Assembly: GCF_024227435.1 (NCBI RefSeq)
Contig: NZ_CP100446.1
Location: forward strand, 248,001-312,000
Direction of reading: 5' to 3'
Source of the DNA: Natrinema caseinilyticum
GTDB lineage: Archaea; Halobacteriota; Halobacteria; Halobacteriales; Natrialbaceae
Length of the DNA: 64,000 nt
The notes beneath the pieces are model-generated. The model searched no databases and was not told the DNA's origin. It saw only the letters and a list, made by a program, of their open reading frames with translations. Below are positions 23,287-33,160 of the stretch, one piece after another (the first letter of the stretch is position 1; each line of letters starts with the position of its first letter). Made by a program: the position numbers and the translations under genes.

Positions 23287-24041
23287 TTATCCGGTGGCAG
23301 ACTCAAGTGCGAGTGTCCACTGCCCGCTGGCTTGGACCGTAATCCAACTGGTGCCTTCGGATTGGACCGTCGTTTCACCCTCGAACGTGCCTGAGTCGGT
23401 GAACGGAAATTCACTGTAGTCGCCGTTCTGTGGGTAGATATAGACGTCGACCCAGCCTTCGCCCTCGTGTGCGAACGTGATCGTTTCCCTGCCACCGCCA
23501 CTAAACTGGACGGGTCCGACAATTGTACTGCCATTTCCCTCATATGTCACTGGGGGGCTGGCCACGGGAAGCTCATCAGTCACGCGGGGTTGGATGAGCG
23601 TCAGGTCCCACTCAACTGCTGCTGTGACAGTGATGCCGACCATCGGCTCTATTTCGAAGACGTAGGGCCCGTCAGCAACCATCGCTCCGCCGACGCCGGG
23701 TGATGCATCGGCGTTCATCATGAACGTCTCTATGCCGCGATTCCCCTGGGGGACCGCGGTGATCGATAGTGTCAATAGTCTGCGAAGCGTGCCTCGGCAA
23801 GCAGTGGCCCCTTGTTGACAGTGAGCGCCTCAGTGACGTGCTGCCCTGTGCCCTGAAACATTGCCGTCTCACCCGGTATATCGAACTCACCAACATCGTC
23901 ACTGCCCGTTGCAGTGATGTTACCAGTGTCACCCCCATTCGATTGGTTCTGTCCCGCCATACTGCCTGTCCCTGTGGCCGTAGCAGCGGCGAGGATCGCT
24001 GCCCCCGCCCTCAACACAGCTCGTCTGGTTCGGTCTGACAT
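23287..24041 (-). pseudogene. Tat-secreted haloarchaeal protein split by a frameshift
   Basis: The N-terminal frame (ATG 24041) has a twin-arginine signal SDRTRRAVLRAGAAILAAA and continues to LAEARFADY, where TGA interrupts at 23772. The sequence resumes in the -1 frame at 23775 (LTLSITAVPQGNRG) and runs to 23287 as a beta-rich exported domain. Read together they give about 250 residues, so a single indel near 23775 explains the break. A sequencing error cannot be excluded. Function unknown, probably a cell-surface or secreted protein. Confidence 0.65.
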
Positions 24042-24089
24042 AGGGACAACTCCTGCAACCTTGATGAAAAACATACCACCCACATTCAC

Positions 24090-24500
24090 GTTTGGCGGTA
24101 ATCACGTTGTCCGGCAGTAACTCTGTGCAGACTCCACCAGTAAAGCTGTATCCAGATCAGAGGCAATCCAACCATCTCGTTGGATAAATGCAGGATATCG
24201 ATCGCTCGCCGGATTTCCTCCGTGGTACTGTACTGTGAGATGCATGTCAAGCAGCACGAGAGCGATCGAACGGCGACCTCAAGCCCGGATCCACACCGTC
24301 TACTCCGTCGCCCTCAGTCTATTCGTGAAGTAGAAGCCTCTCAGTACGATCGCCATCACCAACTGATCGACCTGTCAACGGAAGACGACTGTTGAGGTTA
24401 CAGGCAGGAGTGACCTCGAGGGCAAGTAGCTCTCCGGTTTGATCGAAGATTACGAGGTCCCCTTCGAGGATATCGAACAAATTGTCGAGAAGATTGAGCC
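24090..24500. other. No clear gene; short coding-like remnant
   Basis: No intact gene is seen. Around 24434-24523 on the plus strand a short frame reads GLIEDYEVPFEDIEQIVEKIE, acidic and helical, without a start and running into the end of the secreted-protein gene on the other strand. It may be a gene relic. Confidence 0.3.
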
Positions 24501-25046
24501 TCAGTACGGCTCGACATTATACTCGTAGGGGATTGCCGATTTGGGCCGGATGATATCATCCGGCGGGACCATTCCTCTTACTTCGTGGCATTCCCACTCC
24601 CCGATAGGCCACGCGAAAGTCGCGATAAGTCCCGGATCAGTTGTCAATGGCGTCCGTTCACCGAGTGAGTTGTAGATGCTCACACCCTCGATGATCACGG
24701 ATCCATCTAGTGGGTCGAACTCGTCGAGGTGATCGTTCACTCTGATATCGACGGGTAGATCGAAGTTGTGTACGTCGAGAAGCCCACTGACTGTGTCTCT
24801 AATGCCTTCGGGTTGCGAAATGCCGTTATATTGGACAGCTACGATTATCTGGACGATCTCATTTGGTCCATCGAGGATAGCCCTGGAGCAGTCCCACTGT
24901 GTTATTTCGACGCCGTTCTCTTCGATTGTTCGGGGTCGGTCGTATTCACTTGGGTCACGGTCTTGGGCAATTGCCGTACCCGTTGTAACAATACCACCTA
25001 AGGCGCTGGTCCCCAGACTTGCCAAGACGGTTCGACGGGGAAGCAT
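24501..25046 (-). CDS. Tat-secreted hypothetical protein
   Basis: The 181-residue protein starts with a twin-arginine signal, MLPRRTVLASLGTSALGG, followed by a hydrophobic stretch to about residue 27 and AQD. The mature part is acidic with several beta strands (EIVQIIVAVQYNGIS, SVIIEGVSIYN, LIATFAWPIGEWE). I chose ATG 25046 rather than 25061 because it places the RR motif five residues in. It lies near the frameshifted Tat protein at 23287-24041 in the same orientation. Function unknown. Confidence 0.68.
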   Translation of the reverse strand: MLPRRTVLASLGTSALGGIVTTGTAIAQDRDPSEYDRPRTIEENGVEITQWDCSRAILDGPNEIVQIIVAVQYNGISQPEGIRDTVSGLLDVHNFDLPVDIRVNDHLDEFDPLDGSVIIEGVSIYNSLGERTPLTTDPGLIATFAWPIGEWECHEVRGMVPPDDIIRPKSAIPYEYNVEPY

Positions 25047-25587
25047 ATGGTCACCAATCATGTGTGTTAGTCACATGAACGGTGGCAAATAACCCTCCAT
25101 AATGAAATCTGATAGTCATTATCACCGGATACTGTCTTCTCACTTCGGATGTAGGGTTATCGGCAGATCAACATTCAATTGTCATCTACATCTCAGCCAC
25201 GGCTAACGTCATTCTCGGTGTTGCTCTTGAGGAGCACAACGAGTATGCTCACAGAATCAGAAGAAGGAATCAGATCTTTCGCCCACCACTTTATTTTCTA
25301 TTTCACTGATTTTAATATATTATTTGCATGGCTTTTGCCTTGTTACCTCCACTTGGCGAGGAGAAGGATTGATCGCTGTCCGACAAAACCCGCCGCTCCG
25401 ACACAGACGGTCTTCGCCAGCCCCGAGATCGCACCACAAGAAACTCCATAGCCAGACCGTCTGCCGATCTCGGGACCTCCTGATTAACACACCACCAAGG
25501 AGTGTGGGGTACCAACTCAGTCTTCCCTCCCTTTTGGTGGATCTCTGATGCATGAGTTGATATTCGAAGCTGCGACCAAAACCGGCG
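25047..25587. other. No gene recognised
   Basis: The open frames here have no haloarchaeal-like composition and no starts with signals. The stretch is relatively AT-rich around 25270-25330 and may be decayed sequence. Confidence 0.4.
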
Positions 25588-25770
25588 ATGTCTTTCGATG
25601 ATCGACAGGAAGGCCTCCTGGTTGCCGTTGCACTGACCGAGTTTAGCGTCCACTACGAAGCCGTGGATTCGAAGCTATCTCAATGGGCCTAGCAGCTGGC
25701 CGCCTAACGTCTCCTTGAGTACGATATCGAACCACGCGAAGCCGCCAACGCACTTGAGATTGGACCGTAG
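25588..25770 (+). pseudogene. Decayed small acidic protein with two in-frame stops
   Basis: In one frame the sequence reads MSFDDRQEGLLVAVALTEF, then YEAVDSKLSQWA, a TAG, QLAA, a TAA, RLLEYDIEPREAANALEIGP and a final TAG. The helical, acidic sequence continuing through both stops suggests a former gene of about 60 residues. No family recognised. Confidence 0.4.
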
Positions 25771-25810
25771 AAAACTGTCACAGAACAAGTCAGACAGTGT
25801 CGCCCCGGTA

Positions 25811-26449
25811 TCAGAACAGTTCGTCGAGCGGGCGATCTGCCTCGTCCTCGGTGATGGCGTCCGGGTCAGGTTTCACCGGAGGAGCGTCGAAGAGTCGGCC
25901 GCCACCGCGTTCCCGGGCGGCCAACACATCGTCAAGTTCGGCTTGCATTTCATCGTCGAGAGTGGGCGCAGTGAAGGCGTTGGCAACGTCATCAGGTAGG
26001 GTGGGGCGAGGTGCGTTTCGATGCCGCTCGATTTTCTCAGTGAGATAGAGGTTGTCCTGAAGGGCGCGCAGCACAGGCACGTATCGGAGGTAGTCGTATT
26101 CATCGAGTAGAGTGATGCCGTAGCTAGTGAACCGCCAGAACTCGCGTGGGTCATTCTGCTCAGCGTCATCACCGTCATAGACCTGTTTTGTCACGAGTTC
26201 TTTCTCCGCGAGGCGATCAAGATGCTCGAGGATGGTCGACCGATTCTTGGGTACTAGGTATTCCAGCTCGTCCAGTGTGACGAGGTGGTCGGGATGCCCG
26301 AGGATTGCCTGGATAATGTAGTAGCGAGTTTCCTGCGTGATAAACCGGTGTGCGCGTCGCTGTTTCTCGAACGGCAGAACGTCTTCCCCACCGAAAGGTT
26401 CGGTTGGCCTTTCGGGCGGGCCGCGGTGGGCGTCCGCGCTATTGCTCAT
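25811..26449 (-). CDS. Winged-helix transcriptional regulator, divergent from the gene at 26566
   Basis: The 212-residue protein has a winged helix at about residues 30-115: RFITQETRYYIIQAILGHP, TLDELEYLVPKNRSTILEHL, AEKELVTKQV, EFWRFTSYGITLLDEY. An acidic tail (DEMQAELDDVLAARER) may be helical. It is divergent from the 278-residue protein at 26566, with a 12-base palindrome in between, so it probably controls itself and that gene. The 26458 start is the alternative. Confidence 0.72.
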   Translation of the reverse strand: MSNSADAHRGPPERPTEPFGGEDVLPFEKQRRAHRFITQETRYYIIQAILGHPDHLVTLDELEYLVPKNRSTILEHLDRLAEKELVTKQVYDGDDAEQNDPREFWRFTSYGITLLDEYDYLRYVPVLRALQDNLYLTEKIERHRNAPRPTLPDDVANAFTAPTLDDEMQAELDDVLAARERGGGRLFDAPPVKPDPDAITEDEADRPLDELF

Positions 26450-26469
26450 GTGCGTCATTTTCCAGCCGA

Positions 26470-26547
26470 AGTTACGTAACTGTTCGGGTTACCCAGGTTG
26501 GGATTAGGGCAGTTCAGCCAACTTGTGTATGAACACTTAAGCCGAAC
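26470..26547. promoter_or_regulatory. Divergent operator region
   Basis: AGTTACGTAACT (26470-26481) is a perfect 12-base palindrome 21 bases before the regulator start. On the other side GAACACTT occurs twice in direct repeat with six bases between, 20-40 bases before ATG 26566. Both fit autoregulated divergent promoters. Confidence 0.5.
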
Positions 26548-26565
26548 ACTTCTGTAGGGAGGAAC

Positions 26566-27402
26566 ATGAGCGGTCCACGGGTTCCCCAGAACGCAAACGC
26601 CATCTACCAAGCTGTCAACCGAATCTTCGAGGGGATAGAAGCGCCACAGAGAGACTGGCAGGAAGTCATTCGATACATGAACGAAGAACTGCCACGATTC
26701 GAGCAAGCTGACACCAGTTACCTCGTTCTCGGTAGCTACCGAGGCCAGTACGGCCACCGGCTGCGCGAGTTCGCTAACTGCTTGAACATGCCAACCAACT
26801 CCGAGTCGATCGTGCTTGGAGACACGCTCGATCTTGACACGGCGGTTATCCCTGAATTCGATATCAAAATCAACCTACTCGGCGAATTCGCTGACTCTAT
26901 TGCGGGCGTCTACGAAAAAGAAGACGGCGGAGAGAGTCCTGAATTAGGCGTGTGCCGATCGTTATTCGCGAGAAAGACGTTTGTGTTCCCTCGAGATTAC
27001 ACAGGGCTCACCCGTGACAACCTCGAGACGCGAGAGGACGCTATCCAAGCAGCACTCACCATTTACTACACGAACTTTGACAACATCGATGATAAGGACC
27101 GAGAGCAAGAAAAGAAGAAACGAGAGTTAGCGTCGCTCATCACAGCCGCACAGCGTGAAGGAATCGACATCACCGAGCGCGAGTTAACCGACATCATTAA
27201 AGAGAGAACTGCCAGTGTCGACGAGGAACCGGCAGTGTACAGCTGGGTGCATCTGAGTTTCTTCAAGCGATGGGAAGCGATGGGGCAGTGCTACCCGTGG
27301 ACGACGCTTGAAGAACTGCGCGATCTTGCTGACGAGATGCCAGGACCGGTGCGACCACGCTGGGAAACTGAATTTGACGTCGACACCTTTCTTGACGAAT
27401 AG
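26566..27402 (+). CDS. Uncharacterised Rossmann-like protein, possible nucleotide/NAD-processing effector
   Basis: The 278-residue protein has an alpha/beta core: SYLVLGSYRGQYGHRLREF, SIVLGDTLDLDT, DIKINLLGEFADSIAGVYEKE, SPELGVCRSLFARKTFVFP. The order strand, helix, strand, then GGESPELGV resembles deoxyribosyltransferase/TIR-like folds, where an ELG-type glutamate is catalytic. This is pattern resemblance, not proof. A charged helical region (DDKDREQEKKKRELASLI) and a C-terminal domain follow. GGGAGGAAC precedes ATG 26566. It pairs with the divergent regulator at 25811. Confidence 0.6.
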   Translation: MSGPRVPQNANAIYQAVNRIFEGIEAPQRDWQEVIRYMNEELPRFEQADTSYLVLGSYRGQYGHRLREFANCLNMPTNSESIVLGDTLDLDTAVIPEFDIKINLLGEFADSIAGVYEKEDGGESPELGVCRSLFARKTFVFPRDYTGLTRDNLETREDAIQAALTIYYTNFDNIDDKDREQEKKKRELASLITAAQREGIDITERELTDIIKERTASVDEEPAVYSWVHLSFFKRWEAMGQCYPWTTLEELRDLADEMPGPVRPRWETEFDVDTFLDE

Positions 27403-27502
27403 AACTCTTCTCAGGGACCTTCAGGGCTTAACCCCGAAGCGGTTCACGGATATCGACTTGATACAGCTGTTAGTTATTATCGATTTACTATTATGCCACA
27501 GT

Positions 27503-27743
27503 ATGCTCACTGAAGGCGAGCTCTACTCCCTCACTACTGTTGACTGATCTCACTGAGCAACACAATGTGACGACGCCATTGCACGACTCCGTCGCGGCGA
27601 TTACAGAGCGCGTCTACGGGGAACTCGAAGTGCTTCACGCACTCGACGACCCGAAGTCGATGGACGACCTCTAGCAGGAACTCAACCGCAGTGCAACAGA
27701 GGTGCAGGATATTTACACGAACCGTGGAGATATCCCTGGATAG
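27503..27743 (+). pseudogene. Relict of an AbiE-like regulator/nucleotidyltransferase operon with its middle deleted
   Basis: Starting at ATG 27503 the frame MLTEGELYSLTTVD matches the N-terminus of the regulator at 5350, including the preceding bases GCCACAGT. Directly after it (27544 onward) another frame reads LTDLTEQHNVTTPLHDSVA and EITERVY-like sequence matching residues near 190-250 of the nucleotidyltransferase at 2237, with a TAG inside. So the two ends of the same operon are joined and everything between is gone. Confidence 0.75.
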
Positions 27744-27804
27744 AACTAGCTGAAGTCCTCACGTCTCTCTACTCGCCTACTCAACTACATCAGGGCGAAC
27801 TTCG

Positions 27805-28062
27805 TCACGTGCCCTCGAAGATGCCGGGAACGACGAACGCGACGACGAGTACGAGCATAGCGAGTACCAGAAGCAAGACGGGGCCCAACTGCGGGCCGAG
27901 GCCGATGGTCTGTGCGACGCCATCGGCGATGGGTTTCGTTTGTGCTTTGATCCCGTTGCCGGCGACGCCAGTTGCTCCAGCGCCGATAGCTGCGGTGATG
28001 GCCGCTGGTGGCCCACCTGCTTTCAGTGCTCTCGCCGGACGTGAAGATGGCTGTCCAGCCAT
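27805..28062 (-). CDS. Small membrane protein with one C-terminal transmembrane helix
   Basis: The 85-residue protein has a glycine/alanine-rich segment (AAITAAIGAGATGVAGNG), a polar linker and a strong hydrophobic helix (PVLLLVLAMLVLVVAFVVP). ATG 28062 (MAGQPSS) is preferred to the upstream 28122 codon. No family recognised; it may be surface-located or a viral-type membrane protein. Confidence 0.55.
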   Translation of the reverse strand: MAGQPSSRPARALKAGGPPAAITAAIGAGATGVAGNGIKAQTKPIADGVAQTIGLGPQLGPVLLLVLAMLVLVVAFVVPGIFEGT

Positions 28063-28616
28063 ATTTGTCGTGTCGAGTCCCTGAACGTTAAGTAATTCCA
28101 CTCGTTTCTCACTCAGACACACTCGTGACCACTCACTGTTCTTTTGAGGTGCTTGTGGCTGCCCTGTATGGCTTTGTGATCTACCATCTTTGTGTGTATG
28201 TTAGAAGCTGTTGACGAGATCGAAATCGGGAAGCCGGAACCCGGCGTCTTCGAATAGTTCTCAAAACCGCTCGGATGGGCACAGGGTGGTGGCCGCCGAG
28301 CGGAGTGGAGTACAGGCAAACAAATGTTGGTTCGGTCTCTGTCGCGCGGGAAAGCGCGACAAGCGATGCAACCAGTTCGGAAGTTATCAACCTCTTCCCG
28401 CTTCTCAACGGCACAGAATCGATTTCGGTCTGGAGTCCACAGGGGGCATCGATGTACGCCCTAACTCGACAGTCACTTTCTTAGGCGACTTATGGTGCAC
28501 GACATCGAAATCCCGGACGAAGAGGCAATCATGTCGCCCGTTTCGAGTAATAGCGGTTTGATCATTCACCGCAATGGATCTGGCAGGTCACACTTGGTAT
28601 TCAGAGCTCGTGTGAT
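28063..28616. other. No intact gene
   Basis: Two short coding-like stretches occur: MLEAVDEIEIGKPEPGVFE from 28199, ending in TAG, and MVHDIEIPDEEAIMSPVSS from 28492. Neither continues as a gene. The region is probably decayed DNA. Confidence 0.35.
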
Positions 28617-30168
28617 AGAGATACGAGCGTATACCCTCGCCTTCCCGTGAGTGACGAGTGTTCCGACACCCTGTCGGAACCGAGGAGCGAACAGGCGGGG
28701 GTCAAGCGGGCAGCATAGTGTGACAGTCCACCGTTCTGTTGCAGTGCCGGATTTCTCACGGTTTCACTTCCACTCTGGACGGCTGAGCTATATATCGATC
28801 ACAACCGAAGGGCATCGTACGGCGATGATGGGAGAACTCACGAAGACCCTCGAACTGAAGCTTGTAGGCCCCAACGCCCACAAGCGACAGAAGCTTTGTG
28901 AGACACGGGACGCCTACCAGCAGGCACTTCAGGCCGCCTTCGCCGCTGGCTGTGAAACACAGTCAGCGGCCAATGACGTGGCTGTTGAATATGACCTGAG
29001 CGGCTACGCAAAAAAACGCCCTCAAAAAGTACGTCCCACAACTCCACAACAGCTACGACGCCGACGAACTTCACGACGACCACCCGGTGCGATTCACCAA
29101 CGAGGGACTGCAACTTGATCACCAGCCACAGAACGCTATCGAGTGGTACGTCAAAATCCCGCATCACGAAGATCATCATCTCTGGATCCCAGCACAGCCA
29201 AATCCCAACCAACGGGAGTGGCTCGAAGCATTGTACGCTGACGACGCCGAGATGGGTGAAAGCCGGCTCTTCGAGCGAGATGGGACGTGGTATCTCCACG
29301 TCACCGCCACCCGCAACGTGGAGAACCAATCTACGGCGTCCGCTGACGAGCGGACGCCCATCGGCGTTGACATCGGAGAGGCGAGTCTCGTCACGGTGTG
29401 TCACCGCGACGACTCTGGATCTCCGGTTCGCCCCAAACTGTGGGCCGACGACGGCAAGGCCGTTCGTCGGCTCCGCAAAACCTATTTCACCGCCATAAGA
29501 CGCCTGCAGAAGCGTGGGAGTGAGCGCATCGTAGCGTCCTACAGTGACGCGCTGTGGGACCGCATGGACGACGTGTTCCACCGTGTGACCCGCGAGGTCG
29601 TGGAGTACGCCGAGTCCGTCGAGAATCCAGTGCTGGTGCTGGAAGACCTGACGTATATCCGTGAGGACATGGACTACGGCGCGTACATGAACCGGCGATT
29701 GCACGGCTAGGGCTTTGCCAAGCTCCACGCGCAGATTCGCTACAAAGCCGCCGAAAAGGGAATTCCCGTCGAGACGGTGAATCCCCGGAACACGTCGAAG
29801 GCGTGCCACGCCTGCGGTGAACACGGCTATCGACCACGACAGGCGACGTTCAAATGCTCGAACGACGACTGTTGGGTCGGTGAGTACCAAGCCGACGTGA
29901 ACGGGGCGATAAACATTGCAGACCGCTACCGTAGTGGAGAGAGTCACCGCCAAAGCGACCGGGATTCCCGGCAGAAGGCCGGTGACGATGACTCGGCTAC
30001 GGATGGGGCCTCTTTGACCGGGCCACAAGACAGCCACGCCGATGCTGAAACCCAGCAGGTGATGCGTGGAACGGATGCGTCTTGAAACCAACAGGCCGCT
30101 TCGCTCGGCCTGAAATCCCGTGGTGGGATTCCTCCGTGTTCACGCGGAGGAGGAGGTCAACATTCGCT
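28617..30168 (+). mobile_element. Decayed IS200/IS605-family tnpB-only element
   Basis: The left end shares AGAGATACGAG with the element at 3050. The right end, after the tnpB relict, has hairpins AATCCCG-TGG-TGGGATT-like and CCTCCGTG-TT-CACGCGGAGG near 30112-30158, as expected for the guide-RNA end. The two elements encode different TnpB subtypes. Confidence 0.6.
28825..30085 (+). pseudogene. tnpB: TnpB broken by one frameshift and one amber codon
   Basis: The first frame (MMGELTKTLELKLVGP ... LSGYAKKRPQK) shifts at a run of seven adenines (29010-29016); with six the protein would continue NALKKYVPQLHNSYDADELH. The second frame holds IGVDIGEASLVTV (RuvC aspartate) and VLVLEDLTYIRED (glutamate) and stops at TAG 29708-29710 where the family has tryptophan. 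The third frame holds the zinc ribbon (CHACGEHG ... CSNDDC) and ADVNGAINIA. Both lesions are single-base changes, so inactivation is recent or only approximate. Confidence 0.85.
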
Positions 30169-30309
30169 GTTTCAGCCAGATCGTGGGAAAAAGCTGAGAC
30201 TGGGATTCTAAATGCGTACGGTCCTCAAATCTCTTCGTGTTGAGCATGATCTCCTCGTGGACTCACTCAGCAACATCGAATGCCCAACACGGCGACTGAA
30301 CGGAGTGAG

Positions 30310-31695
30310 TTACTTCTCTAGTTCGGACCAGACGTGCCGGAACTTCCCACTTCGTTCCTCTCGTTGTGGAGGCTCGGATGCCGCTTCGACAGTTATGCGG
30401 CTAATCCCGTGAGTACGAAGGAACGACTGGAGCTCTCGCTCGATGTGCTTCCAGATTTCTTCCTCGGTTGCATCAGGGGTGACATCAAAGCGGACCCGAA
30501 GTGTAGTGGGGGCTGTGCGGATAATCTGGGTTCGATGGACACCCGGAACTTCTTCGACGACGCTTGAGAGGGAGAGTGGGAAAATCGGGACCTCCTCTCC
30601 CTCGTCGGTTTCGAACTGGAGGACGTCTCCTTGCCGTCCGCCGACCTCCATGATGGGGAATGCGCTCCCGCAGGGACACGGTTCTTCGTAGAGGGTGATG
30701 CTGTCTCCGAGGTCGTACCGGACGAGCGGTTGCACTCGATTCGCGAGGCTCGTGATGAGGACGGTGTCCGACGGCGTCCCTGTTTCGACCGGCTGGTAGT
30801 CCTCGTCGACCGGTTCGAGGACGACCCAGTCGGTGTTGGCGTGGAGATTCCCGTGTTCGCATTCGACGGCAATCGGGACGAATTCCGTCGCCCCGTAGAG
30901 TTCCCGGACCACACAATCGAAGGTGTCCCGGAGCATTCGCTTTTGGGCCTCAGAGATGGGTTCTGCCGTGGGGAGAACGAGTGCGGGGCTGATGTTGAGT
31001 CGGCCGTCTTGCTGGGCTCGCGCCAACTCGACGAGGACGGTCGAGTAGCCTTCGAGGATGGCGGGCTGGTACTGGTTCAGATTGGAGATCAGGTCGTCGA
31101 TCGGGCTCTTCGGGGAAAAGAGTCGAAGGCGACGCTCGCCATAGACGGATTCTCGACGCATCATCTCGAGGCCGGCCGCACCGGCGAAGTGACCGCCCGA
31201 AACCGCGATGAGTCCGATGTGGAGATTCTGCGTGAAGAGGCGGGAGAGCGACGAAACGCTGACCATCGCGGGCAGAATCCACCGGTCACCCAGCACGTCT
31301 GAAATGGTCCATGCGGTCTCGTCCTGGACGAACACCCCCGGTTCCCCGGTCGTCCCAGATGTCGTCCAAACCGGATACTTTCCGAGGAAGCGCTCGCCGA
31401 TCTTCGTCTCGTCAGCGACGAACGTGTCGATCTCGGCTTTGGTAATCGCCGTGTCCGTGACGACGTCGTCGAAGTGCTCCATCAACCTCGCCTTCGTCAC
31501 CGGCGGGTACTGTGTGAGGTCGGTACTGCCCTCGGGGACATCGGCGTAGTGTCGCTTGTAGAACCGTGACTGTCGCCGGACGAACGAAAGCATCTCAGCG
31601 AGTCGTCGTCGCTGCCGAGCCTCTATCCCTGCACGGGTCGCTCTTTTGGCCCGCCACGCGTCGAGCGTGATTTTTCCTCTCTCGATTGGATTCAT
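30310..31695 (-). CDS. Phenylacetate-CoA ligase-like AMP-forming enzyme (CapK/PaaK type)
   Basis: The 461-residue protein has the ATP-binding loop TSGTTGEPG near residue 113, ELYGATEF near 265 and VRYDLGDS near 325, the core motifs of adenylate-forming enzymes of the PaaK/CapK group, plus a C-terminal mobile domain (VHRTQIIRTAPTTLRVRFD). These enzymes activate an acid as an acyl-adenylate and usually transfer it to CoA. The CapK branch is often tied to polysaccharide modification. No pathway partner is adjacent, so the substrate is unknown. Start ATG 31695. Confidence 0.82.
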   Translation of the reverse strand: MNPIERGKITLDAWRAKRATRAGIEARQRRRLAEMLSFVRRQSRFYKRHYADVPEGSTDLTQYPPVTKARLMEHFDDVVTDTAITKAEIDTFVADETKIGERFLGKYPVWTTSGTTGEPGVFVQDETAWTISDVLGDRWILPAMVSVSSLSRLFTQNLHIGLIAVSGGHFAGAAGLEMMRRESVYGERRLRLFSPKSPIDDLISNLNQYQPAILEGYSTVLVELARAQQDGRLNISPALVLPTAEPISEAQKRMLRDTFDCVVRELYGATEFVPIAVECEHGNLHANTDWVVLEPVDEDYQPVETGTPSDTVLITSLANRVQPLVRYDLGDSITLYEEPCPCGSAFPIMEVGGRQGDVLQFETDEGEEVPIFPLSLSSVVEEVPGVHRTQIIRTAPTTLRVRFDVTPDATEEEIWKHIERELQSFLRTHGISRITVEAASEPPQREERSGKFRHVWSELEK

Positions 31696-31819
31696 TGGAC
31701 TGGTGTTAGAGCGCGGGGAATTCTTCCGAGCACCCCTCTCGTGTTCGCATTAGACTTCGCGGCGAACGGCCTTTGTTATTGGCCCGCCGAGCCAGCTGTT
31801 ACCCGACGTTCCCCATTCG

Positions 31820-32950
31820 TCAGCCGACGAGCGTCACTCCAATCAGGCTCCCGACGCCGTAGGTGAGAATCGCAGCAGCGAGTCCAATCCCGACCTGACG
31901 CAGTCCAGAAAAGAGCACGGAACGTCCGGTGAGAAGCGTGATTCCGGCGCCGATGACGAACAGCGCGACTGCGCTCAATACGAGACTCACGCCGACGGCA
32001 ACCAGTCCGCTCAACACGAAGTACGGGAGGACCGGGACGATGGCTCCGAGCGCGAAGAGTACGAACGACGTCGCGGCCGCTTCCCAGGCCGAGCCGCCCA
32101 GCTCTTCCGGGTTGATGCCCAGTTCCTCACGGGCGAGCGTGTCCAGTGCCATCTCCTCGTCACTAACCAACTGCTCGGCAATCTCTCTGGCGCGTTCTTT
32201 GGAGAGTCCTTTGGCCTCGTAGATGAGCGCCAGTTCTTCTGCCTCCTCTTCGGGAACCTCGGCGAGTTCTTCGGCCTCGATACCTATCTGCCGCTGATAG
32301 AGCTCCCGAGAGCTCTGGACGGAGAGCCACTCGCCCATCGCCATCGACCCTGATCCAGCGAGGAGCCCGGCGAGACCCGTAATCAGAATCGCGGTCGAAT
32401 CCAGTGCCGCACCGGCGACGCCCATCACGAGACTGAGATTGGACACGAGACCATCGTTCGCGCCGAGAACTGCGGCACGGAGTGCATTGCCGCTGGTTGC
32501 CCGGTGACGGCCTTCGAGCTGGGCGAGGACCTCTCCCCGTGCACCCCGCCCGGGCGTTTCCGCGATTACCGTCAGGAGACGATCGTGCGAGCGTTCGTCG
32601 GCGGCCATCCCGGTTCCTGTGACCTCCGGTTGGGTCGCGTAGTCACTCCCACCGATCGCTTCACCTGCCTGCATGGAGGATAGTACCAGCCCCGGTCCGA
32701 ATCGACGAGCGAGCCACGCCAGTACTCTCGCTCGCCGAGATGGCTTGGCGTCTCCTGGGTCAGAACCTCCTTCTCGAATTTTCTCAGTCCAAAAGTCTGC
32801 ATGGGTTCGCTCAGTGTCGGCCAGCCGGCGGTAGACTTCTGCGACCTGTGGTTGCGATTCGGCGTCAGCCATCGCCGTGTAGACCGTCGCACTGTCAAAT
32901 TCGCCCTGACGATTGCGACGGTAGCGGTCGATATCCTCTGGAGTAGTCAT
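31820..32950 (-). CDS. Ferritin-like/VIT1 family metal transporter (MbfA-like)
   Basis: The first 140 residues form a rubrerythrin-like helical domain with metal-ligand candidates ([41 protein letters not shown]). Residues 150-376 form a VIT1/CCC1 membrane domain: [32 protein letters not shown] and helices to the C-terminus. MbfA-type proteins export iron or manganese under iron excess. The gene stands alone with its own promoter region; a TTAACCAACA inverted repeat lies 130 bases upstream. Confidence 0.85.
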   Translation of the reverse strand: MTTPEDIDRYRRNRQGEFDSATVYTAMADAESQPQVAEVYRRLADTERTHADFWTEKIREGGSDPGDAKPSRRARVLAWLARRFGPGLVLSSMQAGEAIGGSDYATQPEVTGTGMAADERSHDRLLTVIAETPGRGARGEVLAQLEGRHRATSGNALRAAVLGANDGLVSNLSLVMGVAGAALDSTAILITGLAGLLAGSGSMAMGEWLSVQSSRELYQRQIGIEAEELAEVPEEEAEELALIYEAKGLSKERAREIAEQLVSDEEMALDTLAREELGINPEELGGSAWEAAATSFVLFALGAIVPVLPYFVLSGLVAVGVSLVLSAVALFVIGAGITLLTGRSVLFSGLRQVGIGLAAAILTYGVGSLIGVTLVG

Positions 32951-33079
32951 ATCTAGTGTAATCGCTATGCGAGGACTTAGTGGTGCATTCAGTGCTCTAC
33001 TTGGCTGTATTGACGGCTGTCTGATCCTCGCCTACTAGATGTGAGTCTCTACCGGGGAAACTGCTCTTAGCGGCTATCC

Positions 33080-33122
33080 GTTAACCAACACTGATTGCTG
33101 TTGTACGGTTCCTGTTGGTTAA
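33080..33122. repeat. Second copy of the TTAACCAACA inverted repeat
   Basis: TTAACCAACA (33081-33090) and TGTTGGTTAA (33113-33122) are exact reverse complements with 22 bases between. The arms equal those at 432-474 while the spacer differs, so the arms are the conserved part. Confidence 0.65.
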
Positions 33123-33160
33123 TAAAGGCGGTCCTCTGTGGGTGCTGCTATGTCTGCGGC

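Noticed and set aside
28838-30091. 417-residue minus-strand frame
   Set aside because: It is the shadow of the decayed tnpB; the plus strand carries RuvC and zinc-ribbon motifs.
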